64,000 nucleotides of DNA from assembly GCA_040081395.1 (NCBI GenBank), contig JBEBGN010000003.1:1-64000 (forward strand), written 5' to 3'. This stretch comes from UBA2982 sp040081395 (GTDB lineage Bacteria > Gemmatimonadota > Gemmatimonadetes > Longimicrobiales > Gaopeijiaceae). Position 1 is the stretch's first letter; each line of letters starts with the position of its first letter. A model generated the notes under the pieces. It ran no database searches and was not told the origin of the DNA. It saw only the letters and a list, made by a program, of their open reading frames with translations. The position numbers were made by a program, and so were the translations under genes. Positions 25,585-35,928 of this stretch are shown here, piece after piece.

Positions 25585-25625
25585 GCCCGGACGGGCAAGG
25601 CCCGCAAGACGGGTCATTTTGACCC
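25585..25625. promoter_or_regulatory. Clustered inverted repeats upstream of the DUF2892/cytochrome operon
   Basis: GCCCG-GA-CGGGC-AAG-GCCCG (25585-25604) can form alternative hairpins, and GGGTCA-TTT-TGACCC (25611-25625) is a perfect 6-bp inverted repeat. The gap holds both the 3' end of the gene at 25661 and the promoter of the operon starting at 25494, so either a terminator or an operator is possible. Confidence 0.45.
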
Positions 25626-25660
25626 ATCACGCCGGGGCGGAGATGCCCACGATGACGCGG

Positions 25661-27184
25661 CTACTGGATCGGCCGCAGGGTCCACACCACGGTGGCGTCG
25701 AGCTCCCCCTCGAACCGACCGATCTGGAAGCGCATCGGAACGGTGTTCGTCCCACGCATCGCGCCGGGGCTGGCGGCAAGTGGCAGGTCGGTCAGTTGGA
25801 AACCGCCACTCAACGTGAGCTCCCTGGTGGAGGTTTCCGTGGAGGGCGGGCCGGCGCATGGCCCGCTGGAGGTCACGGTCGTCGTCGTGGTTTCCGTGCC
25901 CGTCGCTCCCACCCCCGCCATCAGATCGTACGTGCCGAGGTCACCGGAGATCTGGAAGCGAGACCCTCCGGCCAAGAAGGCGGGCGAACTATGGTCGCTG
26001 GTGCTGAGCTGCGCCGTCGCGGTCGACACGATGACCGTTCTGGTTGCCGCGTCGATGGGGCACAAATCGGGACTGGTGAACTCGCCACGATACTCTGCCG
26101 TCCCGGTGAACGTCATCGGTTGGGCGAGAGCCCTCGCAGAGCCGAGCGTGGCCACCAACTGCCAGGCGGGGCCCCGCCCGCCGGCGCCAGGCGTCCCGTA
26201 GGTGATGGGCACGGACCCCTGGTATCGCGCAGAGTACGTGGAGGCTCCCGTCCGTCCGTCTTGGGCATTCGACTCCGATCCGGACGCCGTGATGACCACG
26301 TCGACGACCCAACCGTCGCCGGACTCCCAGGCCGAATAGTCGATTCCCTGCGTCGCGGCTACTGCACCGAGCTGCGCGATCGCCGCGGCTATCTGGTCGG
26401 GAGGGAGGCCCATCGCCTGGAGCTGGGCGGTCAGCTGCGCGGCTGCTGTCGGATCGATACCGGCTGGAACGCCAGCCGGCGCACCGCGACCGGTGGCACC
26501 GCGTCCGGCCGCGCCAGGAGGCACCGCGCCCCGCCCGGTCGCGGCGGGCGGAACCTGACCGCGTCCGAGACCTCCCGGCGGGACACCACGCCCGCCGCCG
26601 AAGCCGCCGAGCATCGCGCTCATGTCCATCTGCGTCCACCCTGTGGGGGGCTGGAAGAGCGCGGCCGGCTGCGCACCCACTTGGACATTGGTGAAGTCGG
26701 TAGTGGTGCCGTCCGCCTCGACGGTGCGCACCGGGAAACGCAGCTCGGTCGCAATCCACGCGGTCTCGCGTTCGCCGTCGCGGGTATATTCCCATCCGCG
26801 CGCAGCATATCCGTTGACGGTCTCGGTGCCGAGGCTCCTGCACTCCGTCACTTCCCCGCCGCTGCACGGGTTGGCGGGATCCATCGGCTGGGCCCCGGGA
26901 GCAGAGAAGGGCGCGGATCCGAGATCCATCGTCATGTACGCCTGATCGTCGGGCATGAGCACGATGATCATGTTCGTGGATCCGTCGATGATCGCGGTCA
27001 TCTCCTCGCCGTCCGAAACACCCTCGATGCGCATACGACCGCTGCCGAAGTAGAGGGTCCCGTCGAACGGATTGTCTCCGTCCTGCGTCACATCGGCCCT
27101 GAACTGGGGGGCCTGTGCCTGCGAAGGCCCGACCATCAGGAGGACGAGGCCCAAGGAGAGGAGCGCGGGGCGCAGGCGAAGCAT
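25661..27184 (-). CDS. Secreted protein with DUF4412-like N-terminus, function unknown
   Basis: A 507-residue protein with a clear signal peptide (MLRLRPALLSLGLVLLMVG...AQA). Residues about 25-200 resemble the LolA-like DUF4412 fold (MRIEGVSDGEEMTAIIDGSTNMII, DQAYMTMDLG). A central low-complexity linker is rich in Gly, Pro, Ala and Arg (repeated GRGxxPPGAAGRG). The C-terminal half is beta-rich and has a Thr/Ser-rich strand (TETTTTTVTSSGPC). The start has GGAGG close upstream. It ends about 165 bases before the DUF2892 operon; no functional link is evident. Confidence 0.7.
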   Translation of the reverse strand: MLRLRPALLSLGLVLLMVGPSQAQAPQFRADVTQDGDNPFDGTLYFGSGRMRIEGVSDGEEMTAIIDGSTNMIIVLMPDDQAYMTMDLGSAPFSAPGAQPMDPANPCSGGEVTECRSLGTETVNGYAARGWEYTRDGERETAWIATELRFPVRTVEADGTTTDFTNVQVGAQPAALFQPPTGWTQMDMSAMLGGFGGGRGVPPGGLGRGQVPPAATGRGAVPPGAAGRGATGRGAPAGVPAGIDPTAAAQLTAQLQAMGLPPDQIAAAIAQLGAVAATQGIDYSAWESGDGWVVDVVITASGSESNAQDGRTGASTYSARYQGSVPITYGTPGAGGRGPAWQLVATLGSARALAQPMTFTGTAEYRGEFTSPDLCPIDAATRTVIVSTATAQLSTSDHSSPAFLAGGSRFQISGDLGTYDLMAGVGATGTETTTTTVTSSGPCAGPPSTETSTRELTLSGGFQLTDLPLAASPGAMRGTNTVPMRFQIGRFEGELDATVVWTLRPIQ

Positions 27185-27215
27185 GGAGCCTCCAGGTCTG
27201 GCGGGTCCGCAGCGG

Positions 27216-27260
27216 AAAAACGACGAGGCCCGCGGTACGTATGCAACGTACCGCGGGCCT
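27216..27260 (-). terminator. Rho-independent terminator of the acidic lipoprotein gene
   Basis: A perfect 14-bp stem (27226-27239 with 27247-27260, arms AGGCCCGCGGTACG and complement) with a 7-base loop is followed on the minus strand by CGTCG and then TTTTT at 27220-27216. It lies 43 bases after the stop of the gene at 27303. A short T-run on the other strand means it could act in both directions. Confidence 0.8.
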
Positions 27261-27302
27261 TTGCCCCGGGCCAGCGAAGGCCTCGGGTCGAACCGCCGGT
27301 GA

Positions 27303-28109
27303 TCAGTCCTCGATCTCGAGCTCGGTGAAGCCGTCCTCGAATTCCACCTCGAGTTCGAGCAGTTGGCCGACAGCGCTCAGGTCGAGGACCGTGCCGCCCG
27401 CCCCCGCGAACCAGAGGTCGGGCCGAATGTCGACCGTCACCCCGCGACTCGCGGTGGTGCCGTCGATCACCAGGTTGGGCACCAGGTCCATCTCCACCTC
27501 GATCTCGGCGTCGATGAAGACGCGGAAGTCGACGGCGCTCCCCCCGGTCGGCGTGAACGAGCCGACGATGAGCGCGCTGGCCTTGTGGGGCCAGTCGGGT
27601 ACCGCCGCTAGAACCTCGGCGCGTACCGCCGCGATGAGCGCCGCCTCGACAACGTTGTCCTCGTCGTCCTCGAGGTCCTCGATCTCGAACTCCAACTCGT
27701 CGTACACGCCCGCGGGAACCAGGTCCGTCATCACCTCGATGGGCTGTCCGTCCAGTGGAAGGTCGAGGAAGCGGGGGCCGGCGTTGAACTTCTCGCAGCT
27801 GTCCCCGATATCGTCGCTCCCGTGGTCGTCACCGACGCACCCATCGTCGTCTTCGCGGTCGAGCTCGACCTCGCTGACGATGAGCCGGACCTCTTCGATG
27901 GTGAGCGTACCATTGGTTCCAACCAGGACCATGGGCGGGCCTGCGACCCCCGCCACGCCCGGCGCACCGACGGCGGCGGGCCCCGACCCGGACACCTGGA
28001 AGTTCAGGGTGATGTTGTTGGGACCCCCGACACCGGTCCCGTCGCCGCAGGCGGCGAGCGCCAGGACCCCTAGTGCGCCCAAGTGGACCTTTCGTACGTG
28101 GCTCAGCAT
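27303..28109 (-). CDS. Acidic lipoprotein, DUF4382-like, function unknown
   Basis: A 268-residue protein with lipobox LAAC and a Gly/Ala-rich linker. The body is strongly acidic, with an Asp cluster around DREDDDGCVGDDHGSDDIGDSC whose two cysteines could form a disulfide, and LVPAGVYDELEFEIEDLEDDEDN. Alternating strands and the PAGxYxxL phrase resemble DUF4382-type beta-sandwich lipoproteins. AGGAG lies nine bases before the start. The acidic loops suggest calcium or other cation binding, as inference. A second lipoprotein of similar design lies at 31176. Confidence 0.65.
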   Translation of the reverse strand: MLSHVRKVHLGALGVLALAACGDGTGVGGPNNITLNFQVSGSGPAAVGAPGVAGVAGPPMVLVGTNGTLTIEEVRLIVSEVELDREDDDGCVGDDHGSDDIGDSCEKFNAGPRFLDLPLDGQPIEVMTDLVPAGVYDELEFEIEDLEDDEDNVVEAALIAAVRAEVLAAVPDWPHKASALIVGSFTPTGGSAVDFRVFIDAEIEVEMDLVPNLVIDGTTASRGVTVDIRPDLWFAGAGGTVLDLSAVGQLLELEVEFEDGFTELEIED

Positions 28110-28255
28110 GGTGGCTGCTCCTGATGTGAGAAGGATACGTTACGCATCATGCAATCCGCGTGCCGGCCACCTATGTATATGTTGTCCAACAACTTGGGTT
28201 CTATGAAGTCGAGCACGACCCACTGATTTGCACCACTATCTTGCCTACAAGTTGG

Positions 28256-28267
28256 TTTGTGCACAAA
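28256..28267. promoter_or_regulatory. Palindrome before the sigma-54 activator gene
   Basis: TTTGTGCACAAA is a perfect 12-bp palindrome ending eight bases before ATG 28276. A second palindrome, TGTTGTCCAACA, lies near 28180. Both are AT-richer than the genome and sit in the divergent gap, so an autoregulatory or repressor site is likely. Confidence 0.5.
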
Positions 28268-28275
28268 ATTGATGC

Positions 28276-29676
<1,401 letters not shown>

Positions 29677-29872
29677 GGCGGACTTGCACCGAAACGGGGC
29701 CAATTCAGTGCTTGGCAGCCCCCGGTCCTGGAGCGGTCCTGTACACCTATCCCGTTGTCTCACAAGGCCATGGGTGGCCCGGTGGCCCCCTGGCTGCCGT
29801 GCGCATGAACCATGCAACGGAGGAGTGGAGGCGCGCCGCCGATTTGGACGCGCTCACCCCCGCCGAGTGACC

Positions 29873-31147
29873 ATGCCGAGGCTGACCCTGGACGAGGCCC
29901 GAGACCTGCTTCCGCAGCTGGACGAGCTGCGGCCGGTCTTCGACCACTTGGTGGCGGCATCGCAACCGGACCCCGCCCGTACTTGGTCGGGCTCCGGCAG
30001 GCTCGGCACCGCGGGTGCCCGTCTCGTCGCGACCGGGTCCCTCGGCGGGGCGGCCGCTCAGATCGCCGAGGAGCAGGCAGCCCGACTCGGCGAGGTGTAC
30101 GCCGCCGCCGCCCGCGCCCTCGTTGCCCTCGAGGCGGGGGACCGTGGTGGGAGTGCGCGTGCGCTTCTCGATGCCGCTGCGATCGAGGAGCAGCATGACC
30201 GCCAGGATCGCGCGGAGGCGTACGCGGCTTCTGCCTATCGAATCGCACGCGACGGCAAGGACGCGGGCTCGGCCGCGCTTTCCCTGCGGCGTTGGGCACG
30301 CGCGTCACGGGCGCTCGGCAAGCTACCGGAGGCGCTCGACCGATACGTTCGGGCGTACGAGGCCGGGCGGGCCATCTCCGACGCGAAGGGTGCTGCCGAG
30401 GCGGCGGTGGGTGCGGGCAACGTGCTCGAGGATCAGGGCCGGTGGGGCGAGGCGGCCGAGTGGTATCGCTCGGCCCTCCAAGCCCTCGACGGCATCGATG
30501 CGCCCCTACCCGAACGTTGGCATGCTCAGCTCTGCCTGCACATCGTCGCCCGCTCTCGGGGATCCATCGAAGAGAGTCTGGCTTGGCTCGAGCGCGCATC
30601 GGAATCCGCGGCCGCGTTCGAGCCGGAGACCTCGCGGCCGTTCCTCATGAACGCGCGCGGACAGCTGGCCATGGCGCGCGGCGACTTCGCGGAAGCCGAG
30701 CAGCACCTGCGCAGTGCACTCGCCTCGACCTTCGGCGCCCGGGCGCGCGTGACGATTCGGCTCAATCTGGCCGAAACGCTGCTCGCCCAGAGCCGAGCGC
30801 TCGACGCCGCCGAGCAGGCTCGCGACGCGGAGCGCGAGGCGATCGTGGCGGGGCTGGTGCCGAAGCTCCCGGAGGTCTACAGGCTACTCGGCCGCATCGC
30901 CTCCGCCGACGGCGACGTGGATGCATTCGTGCTCTTCGAGCGCGCTCTGGCGCTGATTCGCGAGCGTGGCCTACCGGCCCTCGAGGAGGCTCAGACCTTG
31001 CAGGCGTACGCCGAGGCCGAGGCCCGCCGCGGCGATGCGAGCGCAGCGTCCGAGTTGCGGCGCCAGGCGCTCGACCGTTTCGAGGCCCTCGGAATCAATC
31101 ACCTACGGACAGACTGGGCCGACGTATACGGGCCGAGTATGCCGTGA
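29873..31147 (+). CDS. TPR-repeat protein, function unknown
   Basis: A 424-residue, Ala-rich helical protein made of TPR-like repeats: LGKLPEALDRYVRAYEAGRA, LEDQGRWGEAAEWYRSALQAL, LAMARGDFAEAEQHLRSALAS. The closing segment is FEALGINHLRTDWADVYG. There is no signal peptide or membrane helix, so it is cytoplasmic. It follows the sigma-54 activator by 196 bases in the same direction and precedes an acidic lipoprotein, so the three may form one unit. The start ATG 29873 sits two bases after a possible 21-codon frame (29805-29870) with no ribosome-binding site; that frame is not counted as a gene. Confidence 0.7.
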   Translation: MPRLTLDEARDLLPQLDELRPVFDHLVAASQPDPARTWSGSGRLGTAGARLVATGSLGGAAAQIAEEQAARLGEVYAAAARALVALEAGDRGGSARALLDAAAIEEQHDRQDRAEAYAASAYRIARDGKDAGSAALSLRRWARASRALGKLPEALDRYVRAYEAGRAISDAKGAAEAAVGAGNVLEDQGRWGEAAEWYRSALQALDGIDAPLPERWHAQLCLHIVARSRGSIEESLAWLERASESAAAFEPETSRPFLMNARGQLAMARGDFAEAEQHLRSALASTFGARARVTIRLNLAETLLAQSRALDAAEQARDAEREAIVAGLVPKLPEVYRLLGRIASADGDVDAFVLFERALALIRERGLPALEEAQTLQAYAEAEARRGDASAASELRRQALDRFEALGINHLRTDWADVYGPSMP

Positions 31148-31175
31148 ACTACCTTGCCCCAAGAACGAGAGTCCC

Positions 31176-31838
31176 ATGAGAAATAGACGTACCGGAGCCC
31201 TTCGGATATCGACCCGTGCCGGCACGCTCCTGCTCCTCGCTGTCGCGACGGCCTGCGGGAATCTCACGCCGGGAGGAATCGGTGAAGCCACGGTCGCGGT
31301 CACCGGCAACGTACCGGCACCCGTGCCGTCATCGCCGGCCGGAGTCGGGGCGATCCGGGAGCCCTCGTCCACACCGTCGCTCGACGAGGATGAGGACGAG
31401 GCCGACGAGGCCGAGGGGGAGGTCCACGTTCGCTTCCTGGTCTCACTCGTCACCGAGACTGGAAGTCAGATCGGGCTCGGCGACGGTGAGATCGAGGTCG
31501 AGGTGGACCTGCAGGGCGCGAACGAGATGGAGGCAGTGAGAGAGGTCATACCCACCGGCCGGTACACGGAGCTCAGACTCGTCTTCACGGAGATCAGCGC
31601 GGAGCTGGACCCCGGCAGCCTGATCAACGGCCAGCCGATCGTCGGCGGCATCGACGTGGAGCTCGAGGACGTCTCGCTCCTGGTGACGAGACCGCTCGAC
31701 CTCGACGTGGGGGATGGGGACAGCATCTTGCTGCGCATCGACTTGAACGCCCCCGCATGGCTCAATGCGGTCGACCCCGTGCTGCTGACAGTGGACGAGT
31801 CCGTGTTCGCTGGCCTGATCAACGTGGTCATTCCGTAA
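31176..31838 (+). CDS. Acidic lipoprotein, DUF4382-like, function unknown
   Basis: A 220-residue protein with signal peptide and lipobox ATAC, a Pro/Ser linker, then an acidic run (LDEDEDEADEAEGE). The beta-rich body carries IPTGRYTELRLVFTEISAEL and LLRIDLNAPAWLNAVD, matching the PxGxYxEL theme of the lipoprotein at 27303. It ends the plus-strand run of three genes. The similarity suggests two divergent copies of one family on either side of the sigma-54 activator. Confidence 0.65.
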   Translation: MRNRRTGALRISTRAGTLLLLAVATACGNLTPGGIGEATVAVTGNVPAPVPSSPAGVGAIREPSSTPSLDEDEDEADEAEGEVHVRFLVSLVTETGSQIGLGDGEIEVEVDLQGANEMEAVREVIPTGRYTELRLVFTEISAELDPGSLINGQPIVGGIDVELEDVSLLVTRPLDLDVGDGDSILLRIDLNAPAWLNAVDPVLLTVDESVFAGLINVVIP

Positions 31839-31852
31839 GGGATGGACGCGAC

Positions 31853-31884
31853 GAGGCGCCCCCGGCCTGAGCCGAGGGCGCCTC
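31853..31884. terminator. Hairpin between convergent genes
   Basis: GAGGCGCCC (31853-31861) pairs with GGGCGCCTC (31876-31884), with a small inner GGC/GCC stem. It lies between the convergent ends at 31838 and 31894, with no T-tract, and may stop transcription from both sides. Confidence 0.55.
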
Positions 31885-31893
31885 TCCATGCAC

Positions 31894-32985
31894 TCAGGCG
31901 ACTGCCATCCTGAAGCGAAGCCTAGCCGCCACACCGTCAGCTTCGGCCCACAGCCTGGCGCCCACCTCGTCGCCGATCTCTTCTACCTCGGCGCCCTGAG
32001 CCAAGGACAAGCGCACCAGCCGCTCCGCGTCGTCCGGGGAGGACTCGATCAGGTTCCGCGACACGAGCAGCGTGTCGACAGCCCCCGCCGCGAGCGCACG
32101 ATACGTCCTGTTCCACCCGGCGCTCCCGCGCTCGGGCGCCTCCCTGCAAGCGTCTAGAAGCCGCGCCTGCCGGATGCGCGTCAACTCGGAGGCAGCCGCG
32201 TCCGCCGCCGCTGCGATCTCAGCATCGCTGGAATCGAGCGACACCGAAGGCACCTCGACGATGCGCCCCTCGAGTTTCTCCTCGAGATCCTTCCGCACCG
32301 CAGAGAGTGTCTTCGGCATTCCTCCGAGCGCCACGCCCCCGGCGTCCGCCGCCATCGCGAGAATCGCCTCGACCACATGCTTGCGCTGACGCCTCGACTC
32401 GTCGTCGATCATACGATTCGCGTAGTCAGTGCGAGTCATGCCTCGCGTACCGCTCCGAGACGATACGCGACTCGGTGCGGCCACATCGGACGCGTCGACG
32501 GAGGGACGGTCGATCAGGATCTCGGACTCGAGAATCAGCTGGCCGCCGTGGTACCTGAAGAGGCGCGTGTTCCATCGGTCCATTAGCGCCAGCACCATCG
32601 GGCGCTCGCTCTTGAACGTCCTGATGTAGGGCGCCGCGTAGATGCCCTGCCGCCACCGCACCAACTCCGGGGGCGCGAACGCCAGCACCTCCGAGTGCAC
32701 GAGGCGGTCCGCTGTCACAAAAGCCGCCCAACCCTCGTGCGGCAGGACTCGGCCGAAGGCGTCGAGGTTGTCCGTCACCAGCCGCGCCGCCCGTTCGAAG
32801 GCCGGCACGTCCGCGGGCGCCTCCCGCTCGAGTCCGTCACGGATCGCCCCCAGGGCCCCGTTGAGGCGTAGCCTCCACCCCGCCCGGGTCCCTGGGTCCG
32901 ATCCGTCGCGCGCAATGTACACGCTCAGCACCAGGTCGCTCTCGTGTGTTCTCGAGAGCTCGGCTAGGTCGTGTCGCGTAAGCAT
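31894..32985 (-). CDS. baeRF-family protein (release-factor-like)
   Basis: A 363-residue protein starting MLTRHDLAELSRTHESDLVLSVYI. The middle segment LMDRWNTRLFRYHGGQLI followed by a basic stretch and MIDDESRRQRKHVVEAI, and the end segment ALAAGAVDTLLVSRNLIES, follow the layout of bacterial archaeo-eukaryotic release-factor-like (baeRF) proteins, which include mycobacterial Rv2629. The family is thought to act on stalled or hibernating ribosomes. I see no GGQ triplet typical of true release factors in the expected region. Assignment is from recognised pattern, not a search. Confidence 0.55.
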   Translation of the reverse strand: MLTRHDLAELSRTHESDLVLSVYIARDGSDPGTRAGWRLRLNGALGAIRDGLEREAPADVPAFERAARLVTDNLDAFGRVLPHEGWAAFVTADRLVHSEVLAFAPPELVRWRQGIYAAPYIRTFKSERPMVLALMDRWNTRLFRYHGGQLILESEILIDRPSVDASDVAAPSRVSSRSGTRGMTRTDYANRMIDDESRRQRKHVVEAILAMAADAGGVALGGMPKTLSAVRKDLEEKLEGRIVEVPSVSLDSSDAEIAAAADAAASELTRIRQARLLDACREAPERGSAGWNRTYRALAAGAVDTLLVSRNLIESSPDDAERLVRLSLAQGAEVEEIGDEVGARLWAEADGVAARLRFRMAVA

Positions 32986-33025
32986 TTGAGTGCTTCCCTT
33001 GGCTTTGATCGTGGTCAGAGTCCGC

Positions 33026-33610
33026 TCACCGGCCCTCGGTGGGCACGGGCGGCGTGATGCCGCCGTAAGGAATCGGGAAGTTCTCGAACATCCTGCCGAT
33101 CGCCAGATCGATCTGATCGCGCATCTCGATCGGGTCGTCGAGCGCTCTGCTGAGATCCAGCCGCGCCCAACCACGCCACACGATCTCGTTCGTGCGCGCG
33201 TCTGCGATATCGACCAAGAACGTCCCTTCCTCGTACTGGATGACCTGCGTTCCGTCGCCGTACTCGGTGGTATAACCAGCCGTCCGATCGGCCTCGAACA
33301 CCTCCACGCGATCACGCACGATCGCGTGATGATGCACGGTCAGCGCGGGGCCATCCGCGTTGTAGTCGATACCCCGGGTCGCCAACTCCCAATGGATCGC
33401 GGAGTGCAAGCGATGCACGAAGAACGGGTTGTTGTCCAACCGGGGATCACCCGTCGGCTGTTCGTCCGGTTCGTCCCACCTGTACGAGCTGTACTGCGTG
33501 AAGTCGTATCCAGGCTCCATGTCCGCGCCCGCAGTGAGCGGGACGCCGCCGCAAGACACCGTGCCCATAAGGGCCACCGTCGCCAGAGCGAGCCTCGTCG
33601 TGGTTCTCAT
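33026..33610 (-). CDS. DUF4136 lipoprotein
   Basis: A 194-residue lipoprotein with lipobox VSC (MGTVSCGG). The family pattern is clear: YDFTQYSSYRWDEP near the start, HRLHSAIHWELATRGID, GTFLVDIADARTNEIVWRGWARLDL, and a C-terminal FENFPIP. DUF4136 proteins are small envelope lipoproteins of unknown function. It lies 40 bases upstream of the baeRF gene in the same direction and is probably cotranscribed. Confidence 0.82.
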   Translation of the reverse strand: MRTTTRLALATVALMGTVSCGGVPLTAGADMEPGYDFTQYSSYRWDEPDEQPTGDPRLDNNPFFVHRLHSAIHWELATRGIDYNADGPALTVHHHAIVRDRVEVFEADRTAGYTTEYGDGTQVIQYEEGTFLVDIADARTNEIVWRGWARLDLSRALDDPIEMRDQIDLAIGRMFENFPIPYGGITPPVPTEGR

Positions 33611-33940
33611 ATGTCCGCCTTTTCTTGATCGAGTGTCGGAAGCCCTACGACTTCCGACTCTGAACAACTCAAGAAGCGTACCGGGGGGACGGGGGCGAAG
33701 GAGCCGGTGCCGCGACGGCATCGCCCACTCGCGTGTTAGGCTCCAAACCCGCCCGCAGGCACGGCCCGTGCACGCTCCAAGGGCGGAGGGCAACGTGCTA
33801 CACACGGAGCGAGTGGAGCGGAGCATGACGACAGGAGCCGAGTATGCCGCTCGCTGCGTCTTCCACGCACGCAGGATTCGTCCCGATGTGGGACGAATTG
33901 TCCCTCGCTGGATCTCGCCGCAGATGACAAGGAGGACGTC
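33611..33940. promoter_or_regulatory. Intergenic region with three alternating half-sites
   Basis: About 330 bases between divergent genes. GTCCC (33880), GGGAC (33890) and GTCCC (33900) are spaced exactly 10 bases apart, forming ATTCGTCCC-GATGT-GGGACGAAT plus GGGAC-GAATT-GTCCC. They end 36 bases before ATG 33941 and look like a helical-face array for a dimeric regulator of the NarL/DosR kind. I see no further gene in the gap. Confidence 0.5.
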
Positions 33941-34327
33941 ATGATCAACGCACAGAAGCCCGGTCCCATCCCGCCCGCGAGCTGGCTGCTGGTCACCTTC
34001 GCGGGACTCGTACTCGCATTCACTGGGGTCTCGGCCCTGCGGAGCGCTGCCACCGGCGCGGATTGGTCGTTCGCCGTCCTCGTCGTGGTGGTGGCCGCGA
34101 CCACCGCGCGTCGACTCTGGCTTGGAACCCGCTGGGCCTGGTGGCTCGCGCTCGCCATCGCCCTGGCCGGCCTCTTCTTCGTCCTGCCTGTCACGGGCGC
34201 GATCCTGCTGGGTGGATCCACCGAGCCGGTGGGGACAGGATGGGACATCGCGCTCTTCCCCCTGACTGCGGCGGTGCTATGCGCCCTGCTCGCGACGCTC
34301 TGGCCGCTGCGCGGGCTGTCGAGGTGA
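33941..34327 (+). CDS. Small integral membrane protein, unknown
   Basis: A 128-residue protein with about four membrane helices (ASWLLVTFAGLVLAFTG, FAVLVVVVAATTA, WWLALAIALAGLFFVL, IALFPLTAAVLCALLATLW). A strong ribosome-binding site (AAGGAGGACGTC before ATG) supports the start. No family is recognised. Its promoter region carries the alternating GTCCC/GGGAC array, suggesting specific regulation. Confidence 0.7.
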   Translation: MINAQKPGPIPPASWLLVTFAGLVLAFTGVSALRSAATGADWSFAVLVVVVAATTARRLWLGTRWAWWLALAIALAGLFFVLPVTGAILLGGSTEPVGTGWDIALFPLTAAVLCALLATLWPLRGLSR

Positions 34328-34335
34328 CGCAGGAC

Positions 34336-34362
34336 GGGACCGCGCGGATTCCGCGCGGTCCC
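34336..34362. terminator. Perfect GC hairpin between convergent genes
   Basis: GGGACCGCGCGG pairs fully with CCGCGCGGTCCC around a 3-base loop. It lies between the stop at 34327 and the stop at 34370. No T-tract; probably a shared bidirectional terminator. Confidence 0.65.
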
Positions 34363-34369
34363 CGCCCCC

Positions 34370-35815
34370 TCACGCGTCCGCCGCTCCCGGGAGGAAGCCC
34401 TGCTCGCGGTACAGCTTCAGCTTCCGGTGGATGGTCCGCCGGTTGATGCCGAGTAGGGCGGCCGTCGTCCCCTGTTGCCAATGGGTGCGTTCGAGCGTCG
34501 AAAGCAGATACTCACGCTCCAACCGCTCGAGCGTCCAGTCCTCCTCGACCGCCCGTCCGAGCCACGCGCCCCCCCCGCTCTCAGGCACAGTGCGGGGCAG
34601 GTCGAAGGGGAAGCCGTCCCCGCCCGGGTACATGATCACCGAGCGCTCGATGAAGTTCTCGAGCTCCCTCACGTTGCCTGGCCAGTCGTACGCCATCATG
34701 CGTGAGAGTGTGAACGGCGAGATGCGGGGTGCTTCGATGCCGTGCTCCTCGGCGAATCTCGACATGAAGTGAGCCGCGAGCAGGGGAATGTCGTCCCTGC
34801 GGTCGCGAAGGGGTGGCACCGCGATGGGAAAGACATCCAACCGGAAGAACAGGTCCCCGCGGAACTCACCCGCGGCCACCTGTGCGCCTAGGTCCTTGTT
34901 CGTCGCGGCGATCAGGCGGAAGTCCACGGCCACGGACGCGTTGCTGCCGACGCGTTGGACCCGCCGATCCTCCAGCACGCGCAGCAGCTTGACCTGCACG
35001 TCCGCCGACAACGTGCTGATCTCGTCCAGGAAGAGGGTGCCGCCCGCGGCCTCCTCGATGAGGCCCTTCCTGCTTTGCACCGCACCGGTGAAGGAGCCGC
35101 GGATGTGGCCGAAGAGCTCCGCCTCGAGAAGGCTGCTGGGGATCGCCGAACAGTTGACGGCGACGAAAGGTTTGTCGGCCCGGGGCGAGAGGTCGTGGAC
35201 GGCCCGTGCGACCAACTCCTTCCCGGTTCCGGTTTCACCGGAGATGAGCACGGTGGCCCGAGTCGGCGCCACCCGCTCGATCATGCGAAAGAGGCGGTGC
35301 ATGACGGGCGTCTTCCCGACCATCGCGGACATGCGACGGTCCGCGGTCGCCCCTCGAAGTCTCCTGAGTTCTCGGCGCACGGACAGCTCGGCGAGTGCCC
35401 GGTCGACGACGTGGCCCAACGCTTCCGGATCGATGGGCCGGCGCACGTAGTCGTACGCGCCCAGCTTCATCGCCTCCACCGCCGACTCGACGGTTCCGTG
35501 TGCAGTCAGGACGATGACCTTCGCGTCCGTCTGCAACGACGGCAACGCACTCAGCACGTTCAGGCCGCTGACCTTGGGGAGTTCCAGGTCGAGCAGTACG
35601 AGGTCGACGTGCCGTGTATGGAGGATGTCGAGTGCCTCTTGGCCATCACCTACCGGAAGGACCTCGTGACCGGCCCCTCCGAGTAACCCAATGAGGCCGG
35701 CCCGGCAGACCGGATCGGCCTCGGCCAAGAGCACGACGACCCTGGTGGACGGGGTGTCCTGAGCCCCCTTCGCCACCGTCTCCACCCGAAGTCGAACCGC
35801 CGCTGTCGCCGCCAT
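34370..35815 (-). CDS. NtrC-family sigma-54 response regulator
   Basis: A 481-residue regulator with an intact receiver domain (LLDLELP, Asp76; Lys replaced by Arg in YVRRPID), an AAA+ core (GETGTGKE, GSFTGA, FLDEIS, WPGNVRELENFIER) and a Fis-type C-terminus (GTTAALLGINRRTIHRKLKLY). GSFTGA in place of GAFTGA is a known tolerated variant position that may affect sigma-54 contact. No cognate histidine kinase is in the window. It is downstream of the CBS and Hsp20 genes in the same direction; a -24/-12 element before Hsp20 is a candidate target. Confidence 0.92.
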   Translation of the reverse strand: MAATAAVRLRVETVAKGAQDTPSTRVVVLLAEADPVCRAGLIGLLGGAGHEVLPVGDGQEALDILHTRHVDLVLLDLELPKVSGLNVLSALPSLQTDAKVIVLTAHGTVESAVEAMKLGAYDYVRRPIDPEALGHVVDRALAELSVRRELRRLRGATADRRMSAMVGKTPVMHRLFRMIERVAPTRATVLISGETGTGKELVARAVHDLSPRADKPFVAVNCSAIPSSLLEAELFGHIRGSFTGAVQSRKGLIEEAAGGTLFLDEISTLSADVQVKLLRVLEDRRVQRVGSNASVAVDFRLIAATNKDLGAQVAAGEFRGDLFFRLDVFPIAVPPLRDRRDDIPLLAAHFMSRFAEEHGIEAPRISPFTLSRMMAYDWPGNVRELENFIERSVIMYPGGDGFPFDLPRTVPESGGGAWLGRAVEEDWTLERLEREYLLSTLERTHWQQGTTAALLGINRRTIHRKLKLYREQGFLPGAADA

Positions 35816-35928
35816 GAGCCACCCCCGTGTTGCTGTGAGGTGATTCTAGCGCCTGGAGGACGGGCTTCCCGTCAGGCAAGAGCGCATGCGGCCCGTAGTG
35901 GATATCCTGACTCGAAACGGGACATCGT

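Noticed and set aside
25619..27328. Plus-strand frame of about 569 codons across the DUF4412-like gene
   Set aside because: The minus strand has a signal peptide and ribosome-binding site; the plus frame begins in a repeat-rich gap and runs into a terminator.
29805..29870. 21-codon frame directly before the TPR gene
   Set aside because: No ribosome-binding site, and the composition is ordinary. It could be a coupling leader, but nothing supports expression.
33757..33771. AGGCAC-N5-GTGC as a sigma-54 promoter
   Set aside because: Two mismatches to consensus, 170 bases from the gene, and the match is a by-product of the palindrome GCACGG-C-CCGTGC.
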